A stretch of 64,000 nt of DNA, from assembly GCF_014698115.1 (NCBI RefSeq), contig NZ_JACJSJ010000008.1:62001-126000 (forward strand), written 5' to 3'. Under the pieces are notes generated by a model. It saw nothing but the letters and a program-made list of their open reading frames with translations. It was not told the origin of the DNA and did not search any database. The translations under genes were made by a program, and so were the position numbers. This DNA comes from Nostoc sp. FACHB-973. Lineage in GTDB: Bacteria; Cyanobacteriota; Cyanobacteriia; Cyanobacteriales; Nostocaceae. This document shows, in pieces, positions 8,261-16,273 of the stretch (within the stretch, counting starts at the first letter, position 1; the number at the start of each line of letters is the position of its first letter).

Positions 8261-8656
8261 CTAAGTTGTTTGATTACTCTGTGCGGCTTTTTTCTGTGCA
8301 GCACGTTTCAAACGAGTTTTCCTGCTTTTGCGGATGCGATCGCTTGTCCGAACACCACCCGCCATCATATATTCGCAGCTGTCTTTACCGTACCTAAAAG
8401 CAACTCCCATCAGCATTGTTTCGAGTAGACTATTCAATTCTTTATCTAACTCTTTCATCTCAGTTCGCAAAGTATCAATCAGTGGTAGAGTTTTGTTATA
8501 AGCATTAATTTCATTACGTAACTTTTCAATTAGTTCTGTTAAGCTTTTTAAGCTACGACCATTCCCAAAATCTATATTTGGATCAATTTCCTTTAATCCA
8601 GCAGCTCTTGACTGAGCCTTTTCTAAAACGCGAGATTTTTGTATTTCCCGAACCAT
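8261..8656 (-). CDS. Conserved hypothetical, coiled-coil with basic tail
   Basis: This 131-residue protein has a central predicted coiled coil (L-T-E-L-I-E-K-L-R-N-E-I through E-L-D-K-E-L-N-S-L-L), then the word Y-M-M-A-G-G-V-R-T-S-D-R-I-R-K-S and a strongly basic C-terminus. The A-G-G-V-R-x-S-(D/E)-R pattern recurs in small uncharacterised cyanobacterial proteins, from general knowledge. The lysine/arginine-rich end suggests nucleic-acid or ribosome contact, but that is only inference. It is probably monocistronic with its own start M-V-R-E-I-Q. Confidence 0.65.
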   Translation of the reverse strand: MVREIQKSRVLEKAQSRAAGLKEIDPNIDFGNGRSLKSLTELIEKLRNEINAYNKTLPLIDTLRTEMKELDKELNSLLETMLMGVAFRYGKDSCEYMMAGGVRTSDRIRKSRKTRLKRAAQKKAAQSNQTT

Positions 8657-8820
8657 AAACTGACTCCTGTCAGAGGATTATAGAGTTAGTTTGCCTGATT
8701 GGAACTATATATTGGCTCAGGATAATCCACAGATATTTGTATTTTTGATTACAAGCTTAATGGTTGGCGATCGCCAGCATCTCAAAAACTGCTGTTGCAC
8801 AAACCTAACCCCAGTCCTTT

Positions 8821-9603
8821 CTACGGCGACCCCTTGTCTTTGATTTGTTGAGATGTCGCTTCCATAAAGTTGATAAAAACTTGTATTATTTTATGAATTC
8901 CTTCGCTACCTCCTGCAATTAAACCTCCTGTTAATAAAGCATCTAAAGAACGGAAAATAACTACTTGAATTTGATTATTTAAATCGATAATTACCAATGG
9001 TTCAATTGAACGAATACCAATTGCGCTGATTAAAAGACCCAATAAAAGCGATGTCCATAGCGCAATTGTTCGCGTATCAGCCTTATAAGCTGCTCTTTGG
9101 CGTTCTTTTGCATTTAAATCATCGAGTTCTGGTTTGACTACTAATAATACTTCTTCTTGGCTTTGGATAAAATTTTGGATAATTTGTTGTTCTAAACTCA
9201 TTCCTTCAGGCGGTAAAATACTGGCTTGATTAGATTTAAAGTTAGCAATTTTACTTTGTTGATTTTGCTCTTTTGCTAACTTTAATTTTTCATCAATCAG
9301 AACTTTTTGCCGCTGAATTTCAATATCTAAACTCTCGATAAATGCACTTCGCCAAGTAGTTATAAAAACTTCTAAAGAACGCTCTACCAACAAAGAAATA
9401 AACAATGGCAATGTCAGTGTTTGTATAATATCATTCAACCCAAAGGGTCTGAAAGTAAATGGTTGAGATGATAACCAAGTTGACAAAGTTACTACTAAAA
9501 AACTAATAATGATTAATACAATAAATAGAGGAGATTCTGAAGAAAGCCTCAGCAACGTTTCTATACTCCTGTTCGGCGTCACAATATCAGGTGAAAACTG
9601 CAC
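8821..9603 (-). CDS. Integral membrane protein with cytosolic coiled coil
   Basis: This 260-residue protein has hydrophobic segments around residues 27-45 (L-F-I-V-L-I-I-I-S-F-L-V-V-T-L) and 63-75, then a charged helical middle (about 85-175) with coiled-coil character. Further membrane segments lie at about 180-200 (A-L-W-T-S-L-L-L-G-L-L-I-S) and 213-232 (A-L-L-T-G-G-L-I-A-G-G-S-E-G). No catalytic or transport motif is recognised. It has no clear operon partner. Confidence 0.6.
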   Translation of the reverse strand: MQFSPDIVTPNRSIETLLRLSSESPLFIVLIIISFLVVTLSTWLSSQPFTFRPFGLNDIIQTLTLPLFISLLVERSLEVFITTWRSAFIESLDIEIQRQKVLIDEKLKLAKEQNQQSKIANFKSNQASILPPEGMSLEQQIIQNFIQSQEEVLLVVKPELDDLNAKERQRAAYKADTRTIALWTSLLLGLLISAIGIRSIEPLVIIDLNNQIQVVIFRSLDALLTGGLIAGGSEGIHKIIQVFINFMEATSQQIKDKGSP

Positions 9604-10102
9604 CTGCTGAGTAACTTAACAAGATTAATTTGATAGAACAGTAAATAATTTATTCGCTAAGCCTTTTCTTTAAGAATGCCATGAGGTAGCCCCCTCAAGA
9701 GCCATGCTCAAAGCTGGACTCAGCTTAAGCTTTTGTGTTTCGGTATGAGTGATGGTGCGTAAGCGAAGCTCGCCGTTGGCATCGCCAATTATACACGATG
9801 AACTGTGCCACACTCAAAGAGCGATCGCCTTAAAAAAATATCCAGTCGTAGGGGCGCATAGCTATGCGCCCCTACAAATGTACAAATAATTTGGGATAAT
9901 TTATTTTTTTCCGGTTTACCGAACCTAACCAGTAGAGCAAACCGTAATCTTTTTTAGTGCCTAAGTTGGTGCGGTAATCCTCATTTATTAGGTGAGAATA
10001 ACCGAATTTACAGCATTTTAAACTAGGCATAATATCAAAAGTAAGCACAAAGCCAAGTGCCAAAAAAAATAAACACATAGCTAATTAATCTGAGGAAGAG
10101 TT
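9604..10102. other. Intergenic spacer with a perfect 28-bp palindrome
   Basis: The spacer between divergent genes holds a perfect palindrome at 9848-9875 (arms GTAGGGGCGCATAG and its exact complement) and a HIP1 site near 9822. Upstream of hsp20 at 10093-10098 is a GAGGAAG ribosome binding site. No CIRCE-type heat-shock operator was found by eye. A 68-codon minus-strand frame (9872-10078) overlaps the palindrome and is not credible. Confidence 0.7.
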
Positions 10103-10555
10103 ATGACAGTAGTTCGTTGGAATCCCTGGAGAGAAATTGACACTCTACAACGTCAAATTAACAACTTGTTTGAAGAAACTATAACACCATCTGGCTCAGT
10201 TGAAAGAAACTTAGTTAGAGTTCCCGCTGCTGAACTACAAGAAACTGATGATGCTATTCATCTCAAACTAGAACTGCCAGGAATGTCAGCTAAAGACCTA
10301 GATATTCAAGTTACTGAAGATGCTGTTCACATTAGCGGTGAACGTAAATCTGAAACTAAAACTGAACAAAAAGGTACTATTAAGAGCGAATTTTACTATG
10401 GTCAATTTCAACGGATAATTCCTTTATCTGCTAGAGTTCAAAATACCAAAGTGACTGCCGAATACAAAGACGGTATTTTGAACCTAACACTGCCTAAAGC
10501 CGATAAAGAAAGGAACAAAGTTGTCAAAGTTAATTTGGAACAACCCACTGCTTAA
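10103..10555 (+). CDS. hspA: Small heat-shock protein, Hsp20/alpha-crystallin family
   Basis: This 150-residue protein opens M-T-V-V-R-W-N-P-W-R-E-I-D-T-L, the usual class A bacterial Hsp20 N-terminus. The alpha-crystallin domain covers residues 40-140, including L-E-L-P-G-M-S-A-K-D-L and the signature Y-K-D-G-I-L-N-L-T-L-P-K. It is an ATP-independent holdase that protects unfolding proteins and, in cyanobacteria, thylakoid membranes and phycobilisomes under heat or light stress. The start is supported by GAGGAAG 5-7 nt upstream. It is monocistronic, closed by the hairpin at 10604-10635. Heat regulation in relatives is partly by 5'-UTR structure, which I could not test. Confidence 0.92.
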   Translation: MTVVRWNPWREIDTLQRQINNLFEETITPSGSVERNLVRVPAAELQETDDAIHLKLELPGMSAKDLDIQVTEDAVHISGERKSETKTEQKGTIKSEFYYGQFQRIIPLSARVQNTKVTAEYKDGILNLTLPKADKERNKVVKVNLEQPTA

Positions 10556-10603
10556 TTGGTTGTGAGCAAATTACTCTACCTCCTTTGATTGATTGAAATA
10601 GCT

Positions 10604-10635
10604 AAAAACCCAGTCATGAGAATGACCGGGTTTTT
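10604..10635. terminator. Bidirectional intrinsic terminator
   Basis: AAAAACCC-AGTCAT, a short GAGA loop, and ATGACCGGGTTTTT form a stem with one mismatch. T-tracts on both strands serve the convergent hsp20 (+) and S4-domain (-) genes. Confidence 0.85.
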
Positions 10636-10651
10636 CTTTAATAATCGTCAA

Positions 10652-10843
10652 TTATTCGATGACATCGCCAACCTTAAAAGTTTGCCCTGCTACTGTTACT
10701 TCGTCGCTTAATCCTAATTGCCGTCCTCGCCGGGTTTCAATTGTGCCATTGACTTTAACGTTACCATCAATAATCATCAGTTTGGCTTGGCCTCCACTTG
10801 GGGCTATACCCACCAACTTTAAAAACTGGTCGAGTTTAATCAT
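10652..10843 (-). CDS. S4-domain RNA-binding protein (YbcJ/RlbA-like)
   Basis: This is a 63-residue protein from the ATG at 10843; a TTG five codons upstream is an alternative. It is essentially one S4 domain: I-K-L-D-Q-F-L-K-L-V-G, S-G-G-Q-A-K-L-M-I-I-D-G-N-V-K-V-N-G and R-R-G-R-Q-L-G-L-S-D. The E. coli relative YbcJ is a tiny S4 RNA-binding protein thought to act on ribosomal RNA. It shares the convergent terminator with hsp20. Confidence 0.85.
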   Translation of the reverse strand: MIKLDQFLKLVGIAPSGGQAKLMIIDGNVKVNGTIETRRGRQLGLSDEVTVAGQTFKVGDVIE

Positions 10844-10943
10844 GTTGCCATTTGTCAAAAGTAATTGATGCTATACAAGCATTTAATTAATTTTATGATG
10901 ATGTGGAACAACGCTAAACAGAAGTTATTTTTAAACGGAAATC

Positions 10944-11804
10944 TTAGGTCTTGTCCACCACTCCTACACGCAAGGCAACGCGCTTATACTTGCTGGCATC
11001 GTAGGGAACACCTGTGTGCATCACTTGTGAATTATCCCAAAAAACAAGATCCCCTGGCTGCCAAACATGAGCATAAACTGGTGTGCGTTCCAGAACAGTT
11101 TCAAATGTTTCCTGCCAAAACTGTTTTGCTAAATCCAATTTATCCTCCATACCAACAACAATTGATGTATCTGAGCCAAGATATAATCCTTTCTTTCCAG
11201 ATACTTTATGGGTGGAAACAATGGGATGCATTTTCATTGGCACATCCTCTCCTGGCGGATATTTTCTTGGTGGCAAATGGTACATAGACATTTGTTCTAA
11301 CTGTTGCTGATGCTCAGGATCGAGATTATTATAAGCTTCAATCATACTGAGAAATTCTGTTGTGTGGGGTTGACCATCGATTCCTTCTGGCGGTATTTCG
11401 ACTCCATAAAGCATTACTACATACAAAGCATTCATATCCATACCTTCTGTTATGGGAAGCAAATCTTTGTCATGATGCCATTGCCAAGCAAACTTGCCGA
11501 AAACTTCCTGGCTATTTTTTTGAGGATTTCCTAAAATAGCGACATGTGAACTTTGTAAATTTGCATCGATATTTGGGTCTAGAGGTTTGGGTGGATAATT
11601 CAAGCTGAATTGACCAAAAGTTTGGTTAGCAAATTCCTTCAATTCTGATGCAGTTAGATGTTGGTTTCTAACGACAATCACGCCATGCTCCCAAAGCGCG
11701 GTTTTCAATTCACGTACTTGTTGGTTTGTCAGTTGCATGAGATTACAACCTTGTAGCACTTCTTTGCCAAGGATAGAATGTTGCTGTACTGTTTTATATT
11801 GCAT
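10944..11804 (-). CDS. TauD/TfdA-family Fe(II)/2-oxoglutarate dioxygenase
   Basis: The likely start is the ATG at 11804, because GGAGG lies 8 nt upstream; an earlier in-frame start at 11837 lacks one. The protein is then 286 residues. The iron triad is visible as W-H-H-D-K-D (HxD near residues 110-112) and the distal His in Q-V-M-H-T-G-V-P-Y-D (near 263), with the 2OG-binding Arg in Y-K-R-V-A-L-R. The family hydroxylates taurine, aryloxyacids, amino acids or sulfate esters using O2 and 2-oxoglutarate. There is no sulfonate transporter nearby, so the substrate is unknown. Confidence 0.85.
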   Translation of the reverse strand: MQYKTVQQHSILGKEVLQGCNLMQLTNQQVRELKTALWEHGVIVVRNQHLTASELKEFANQTFGQFSLNYPPKPLDPNIDANLQSSHVAILGNPQKNSQEVFGKFAWQWHHDKDLLPITEGMDMNALYVVMLYGVEIPPEGIDGQPHTTEFLSMIEAYNNLDPEHQQQLEQMSMYHLPPRKYPPGEDVPMKMHPIVSTHKVSGKKGLYLGSDTSIVVGMEDKLDLAKQFWQETFETVLERTPVYAHVWQPGDLVFWDNSQVMHTGVPYDASKYKRVALRVGVVDKT

Positions 11805-11896
11805 TTGAGAATCCTCCGTAAGAGCGTTGAAAATCACATTTTCAAGTGTATCTAATCTTCATCATGTCAAAGTGTATTAACTAAATCCATAGTTAA

Positions 11897-12139
11897 CTAG
11901 GACTTACGCATTGACAATAAATACCAAATATGAATAAGTCTCAAAACCGCATCTTTCGTAAGGGCACAGCATGGCCTATTTACGTAGTTTACCGCCGTAG
12001 GCATCGCACGATAATTAAGAAAAGCCTGAAACAACCTATGCATCGTTAATTCACACCACGATGCATTATCCCAGCAGCCTTCTGAACCAGGCGTGAGAAC
12101 TAGTCCAGGTTGATGAATTGAGGTTTTTAGATCGCTCAT
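11897..12139 (-). pseudogene. Possible gene remnant (80 codons)
   Basis: The first 27 residues (M-S-D-L-K-T-S-I-H-Q-P-G-L-V-L-T-P-G-S-E-G-C-W-D) look like a genuine protein N-terminus. The remainder is low in acidic residues and overlaps common intergenic repeat sequence (CCGTAGGCATCGCACGAT). This suggests a gene whose 5' end was fused to repeat DNA by deletion. No ribosome binding site or family was recognised. Confidence 0.3.
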
Positions 12140-12430
12140 ATTTACAAATTAGGTACTGGGAATTCGGAAGAAGATTCGCCAGAGCTATGTTATGGCCATA
12201 ACGAGTTAAATATAAGCTGCCAAACATAAATTGCAGCTATGTTGGCCGCAAAAACGCGCTTTTTCGTAGACTGAGGCATTGATACATTTTTTCTGAAGTG
12301 CGTAGGCGTAGACAAACCCAGGCATCGCCACTGTTGATTTTTGTTTCTCCCCTAATTCTCCCCTTTCTATTTTTAAACTACTAAAACTTACTAAAACTAA
12401 TAACTCTTTACTTCAATTCAGGATTACCCT

Positions 12431-12808
12431 ATGAAATTCTCTATTTTGCTAGATTCTTTACTGCTTGTTGCTTCAATTACTCTGATGCCTGCAATTAGTG
12501 CCGCGCAAACAGTTGCAACTAACACTAATCAAGCAATAATCTTACCCGGTAACTTGAGTAGTATTAGTCACATTGAACCTTTCGATCTAGTTGCTTATGC
12601 TTACCAAGGCGGTCTTTTGCAACATGGTATTCCCAGCGGAGGAACGCTAGTATTTAAAACTCTAAGTAGTAATATTATTGCAAAAGATTTGGTCATAGCT
12701 GCCATAAATGCAAAGAAATTACAACCACAAATTTTGGACGATCAAAACTATCTCAATGCTGTGAGTTCGGAACTGATAGCATTGCCTGATTATGCTGCTG
12801 CTGATTGA
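12431..12808 (+). CDS. Secreted hypothetical protein
   Basis: This 125-residue protein has a signal peptide (M-K-F-S-I-L-L-D-S-L-L-L-V-A, cleavage expected after A-I-S-A-A). The mature part is about 100 residues with no cysteines and a motif F-D-L-V-A-Y-A-Y-Q-G-G-L-L near the middle. An AGGA motif lies 8 nt before the ATG. The Y-Q-G-G-L-L-Q-x-G-I-P-S-G word recurs in secreted cyanobacterial hypotheticals from general impression only. Function is unknown; location is periplasm or exterior. Confidence 0.65.
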   Translation: MKFSILLDSLLLVASITLMPAISAAQTVATNTNQAIILPGNLSSISHIEPFDLVAYAYQGGLLQHGIPSGGTLVFKTLSSNIIAKDLVIAAINAKKLQPQILDDQNYLNAVSSELIALPDYAAAD

Positions 12809-12935
12809 TGATGGTAGATACTCAAATATTTAAATTTTGCCTTGCGAGTAGCCTTGGTGAATCTATTTATCGCAATTATTTTTCAAATTGGTATTATAAA
12901 AAAGCCTATTCATAGGTAAAAGATTGACCAAATAA

Positions 12936-13086
12936 TTACTAATTCGTAATTCGTAATTCGTAATTCGTAATTAAATGGGTACAAGGCCCCAGCAAATCTT
13001 TGATTTGGTGGTGCAACAATTCAGTGGTGGGTTCAAGCCTCCACTGATTGTAACTACGAATTACGAATTATCAATTACGAATTATA
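12936..13086. repeat. Inverted-repeat element built of TAATTCG heptamers
   Basis: The left block (12936-12974) is four to five copies of AATTCGT. The right block (13045-13084) is the complement, with three ACGAATT units. Between them is about 70 bp of unrelated sequence, so a transcript would fold into a long hairpin. It separates a secreted-protein gene from topA and has no ORF. Confidence 0.75.
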
Positions 13087-13211
13087 TTGACTGCCAAGTT
13101 GAGTGTAAAAATTCTTAAAAGAGCTAAGTATTATAGTACCTTTATACTAAGATAGGTAATTGCTTAGTGCGATCGCCAGTCCAATATAAAGCACTATTCA
13201 GCGCAGGTGCT

Positions 13212-15374
13212 ATGCCCAAACGCCTCCTTGTCGTAGAATCTCCCGGAAAAGTCAAAAAACTCAGTCAAATCCTGGGTTCAGAATGGATTGTTCGTGCTAG
13301 CTGTGGGCATATCCGCGAACTCAGCGATGAAGGTGAAGACTCGTTGGGCTTTAGCATGGATGGCAGTCGGATCAAATGCAATTATATTCCCCGTGACCAA
13401 CGAGCAAAGGAAACCATTCAGCAATTAAAAGCCGCAGTCAAACAGGTTGATGAAGTTGTCATCGCCACCGACCCAGACCGAGAGGGAGAAACAATCGCTT
13501 GGCATATCAAAGAAGTACTGGGATTAAAAGAGCCAAAACGAGTAATTTATACAGAAATTACAGCATCAGCAGTTCGAGAAGCGATCGCCAAACCCAGAAA
13601 ACTAGATTTAAACTTGGTAGGTGCGGGACAATGCCGCGATTGTCTGGATAAGTTAGTCGGCTACAAGGGAAGTCCCCTGGTTTGGGCACTAAACAATGGA
13701 GCAAAAAGTGTCGGTCGAGTTCAAAGCGCCACATTGCACTTGATTTGTCAACGCGAAAAAGAAATTCAAATATTTGTACCCCAAGACTACTGGAGTGTTT
13801 GGGTGGATTACGCCGAAGGATTTCGGGCTTTCTACAAAGGAACGGCGAATTCTGACTCAGAAACACCAGAACAAAAAACTGAAACTGATGATGATGCCGC
13901 AGTAAATACTACGCAGGTACCAGAAAGCAAGCGTGTTTTATCTGAAGCAGAAGCAAATAGGTTAGTTGAAGAAGCACGTCGCCATCCTCATCAGGTGATA
14001 AAGGTTGAAGGGAAAATAGTTCAGCGTCAACCACCTCCTCCATTCACCACCTCCACCCTCCAACAAGCAGCCGGTTCCAAGCTGAGGTTTTCTCCAGACA
14101 AAACCATGCAAGTTGCCCAAAAGCTTTATGAGGCCGGGTTAATTACATATATGCGAACAGATTCGGTGATGTTAAGTCCGGAATTTTGTGCCAGTGCGCG
14201 TCAGTGGTTAGAGCAAAATGACCCGCAGAATGTACCCCAGTCCTTAGCCAAACATCGCAGTGCTAAATTGGCTCAGGAAGCACATGAAGCTATCCGCCCA
14301 ACAGATGTCTTTCGTCCTTCAGCCCAGTTACGAGAAGAACTGCCAGGTGATGATTTTAACCTGTATGTGATGATTTGGAAACGGGCGATCGCTTCTCAAT
14401 GTCGTCCAGCCCAACTCCGGAAAACTCAAGTAATCACTCAATCTGGAAATCTGCTATGGCTTTGTCATGGACAAGTAGTTGAGTTTTACGGTTATGCCCG
14501 GTACTGGAATAATCTCAGTAAAGATACAGTTATACCCCAGTTACAACAGGGACAGATACTCACCCTAAAAAATGCACAGCATGAGAAGAAACAGACACAA
14601 CCCCCGCCTCGATACAGCGAACCGAAACTAGTGCAACTAATGGAACGCAAAGGTATCGGTCGCCCCAGTACCTACGCTCCCACCGTCGCCACCTTGAAGA
14701 AGCGGGATTATGTGCAGTTGACAAAGGATCATTTGCAACCAACGGCTTTGGGGTTAGAAGTTGACGCATTCTTACAGAAAGCCTTACCGGATTTACTAGA
14801 GGCAGAGTTTACAGCTAAGATGGAGGATGCTCTAGATGCGATCGCAGTTGGCAAACAAGGCTGGCAACAATACTTAAGCACTTGGAATCAGGAATACTTT
14901 GCCCCAGCTTTAGCCAAAGCCAAAACTGTAGCCGTGAGTCCTACATCTGGAAACAAAGCTTCACCAGGGCGAGAACGCAAATATGAAACTTCCAAAACTC
15001 GCTGCCCTGAATGCAAAAATTTTCTCGCTAAAATTCCCAGCAGCAAAGTCAAAAAGAAATACTTTCTCAAATGTGTTAGCGGCTGTGAAAACATCGTCCT
15101 TTTTTGGAGTGACTTTAATAAAACTTGGGAACAACCTCGAAACAAAGTACCCAAGGATGAAAGTGTTCCAAAACCTCAAGCTAAGCTAACTTCATACTCT
15201 TGCCCAGTATGTAAAAAACCATTAGAAGAATATAGCTACATTAAGGAAGGACAAAACAAAACAATGTTACGGTGTTCTAACCCCCAATCACGTCAAGATA
15301 AAAAACATCAAGATGTGGCTTATTTTTCTACACAAAAAGGCTGGTGGAGTCCTAAGTTTGGTGAATTAAATTAA
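13212..15374 (+). CDS. topA: Type IA DNA topoisomerase (divergent TopA paralogue)
   Basis: 720 residues from the ATG at 13212 (M-P-K-R-L-L-V-V-E-S-P-G-K); a GTG 15 codons upstream is unlikely because the TOPRIM strand begins at once after this Met. The TOPRIM motifs are E9 and D-P-D-R-E-G-E at 87-93. The catalytic tyrosine is in I-T-Y-M-R-T-D (about Tyr313). The C-terminus has two four-cysteine zinc ribbons (C-P-E-C, C-V-S-G-C; and C-P-V-C, C-S-N-P). The enzyme relaxes negatively supercoiled DNA. It is shorter than E. coli TopA (865). It also has C-R-D-C-L-D-K-L-V-G-Y-K-G-S where the usual form is R-R-V-L-D-R-L-V-G-Y, so it may be a second copy rather than the housekeeping enzyme. Confidence 0.88.
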   Translation: MPKRLLVVESPGKVKKLSQILGSEWIVRASCGHIRELSDEGEDSLGFSMDGSRIKCNYIPRDQRAKETIQQLKAAVKQVDEVVIATDPDREGETIAWHIKEVLGLKEPKRVIYTEITASAVREAIAKPRKLDLNLVGAGQCRDCLDKLVGYKGSPLVWALNNGAKSVGRVQSATLHLICQREKEIQIFVPQDYWSVWVDYAEGFRAFYKGTANSDSETPEQKTETDDDAAVNTTQVPESKRVLSEAEANRLVEEARRHPHQVIKVEGKIVQRQPPPPFTTSTLQQAAGSKLRFSPDKTMQVAQKLYEAGLITYMRTDSVMLSPEFCASARQWLEQNDPQNVPQSLAKHRSAKLAQEAHEAIRPTDVFRPSAQLREELPGDDFNLYVMIWKRAIASQCRPAQLRKTQVITQSGNLLWLCHGQVVEFYGYARYWNNLSKDTVIPQLQQGQILTLKNAQHEKKQTQPPPRYSEPKLVQLMERKGIGRPSTYAPTVATLKKRDYVQLTKDHLQPTALGLEVDAFLQKALPDLLEAEFTAKMEDALDAIAVGKQGWQQYLSTWNQEYFAPALAKAKTVAVSPTSGNKASPGRERKYETSKTRCPECKNFLAKIPSSKVKKKYFLKCVSGCENIVLFWSDFNKTWEQPRNKVPKDESVPKPQAKLTSYSCPVCKKPLEEYSYIKEGQNKTMLRCSNPQSRQDKKHQDVAYFSTQKGWWSPKFGELN

Positions 15375-15434
15375 AAAAAGAATTCAGAATACAGAATTCA
15401 GAAGAAATTACAGCGTATTTCAGGTAATTGGACT

Positions 15435-16112
15435 ATGGAGAAAAACGAACAACAAATTCTCGATTCATGGGCAGTGAATGCCAAACCGTGGACGCGTGTA
15501 GTTCGTGACCAACTTCTTGAAAGCCGTGCTTTAGTCACAGACACAGCGATTGTAGAAGCCGTAGTTGAACTTGAACCGCGAACTTTTTTAGACATCGGGT
15601 GTGGGGAAGGTTGGTTATGTCGTGAACTGTTCTGTCGCGGGTTTGATGGCTGGGGAGTTGATGGCATTGCCGAGCTTGTTGAATCAGCGCGGTGCCTTGG
15701 CGATATCCGCTTTGTTGTGTCTTCCTACTCGGATCTTCCGTCGCAAAAATTTGGCAGCATTAACGAGTTTGACTGCTTCATCTGCAATTTTTCACTGCTT
15801 GGGGAAAGCGCTATTGGCGAGATAGCCCAGGCAGGTAAGAGTTTGTTACCGGATAAGGGAAAAATAATCGTTCAAACACTTCATCCTCTGATGGCTTGCG
15901 GCGACTTACCATACTCTGATGGTTGGCGAGAGACTTCTTGGCAAGGAATCGGATTAGAGTCGTTTCATCCTGCTCCCTGGTACTTCAGAACAATCGAATC
16001 ATGGATTCGTGAGTTTCATCTGAGAAATTACCGTTTGTTGAAATTAATCGAACCCTGTCACCCAAAGACTAAAAAACCAGTCTCAATTTTATTCGTCTTT
16101 GAACGACAATAG
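15435..16112 (+). CDS. Class I SAM-dependent methyltransferase
   Basis: This 225-residue protein has motif I F-L-D-I-G-C-G-E-G at about residues 52-60, an acidic post-I residue in G-V-D-G-I, and the Methyltransf_11-type order. An N-terminal helix region (W-A-V-N-A-K-P-W-T-R) is typical of small-molecule methyltransferases. It follows topA by 60 bp on the same strand and might be co-transcribed, although an AGAATTCAG repeat lies between. The substrate is unknown. Confidence 0.75.
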   Translation: MEKNEQQILDSWAVNAKPWTRVVRDQLLESRALVTDTAIVEAVVELEPRTFLDIGCGEGWLCRELFCRGFDGWGVDGIAELVESARCLGDIRFVVSSYSDLPSQKFGSINEFDCFICNFSLLGESAIGEIAQAGKSLLPDKGKIIVQTLHPLMACGDLPYSDGWRETSWQGIGLESFHPAPWYFRTIESWIREFHLRNYRLLKLIEPCHPKTKKPVSILFVFERQ

Positions 16113-16273
16113 ATTTGTTGCAAAAGTTTTTTAGACGCGATAAATCCGCAGACGCGATAAATCGCGTCTACAATAATTGATCGCATTTCCTGGTGTCGGA
16201 GCGATCGCACTTTGAAGATAGTTTTTGTGATGCGATCGCTGTAAATCTGCAATGCCGAGATTTGGTATTACAA

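Noticed and set aside
9872..10078. 68-codon minus-strand frame before hsp20
   Set aside because: It covers a palindrome and the hsp20 promoter, with no coding character.
14888..15179. Minus-strand frames inside topA
   Set aside because: They are antisense shadows of the zinc-ribbon region.
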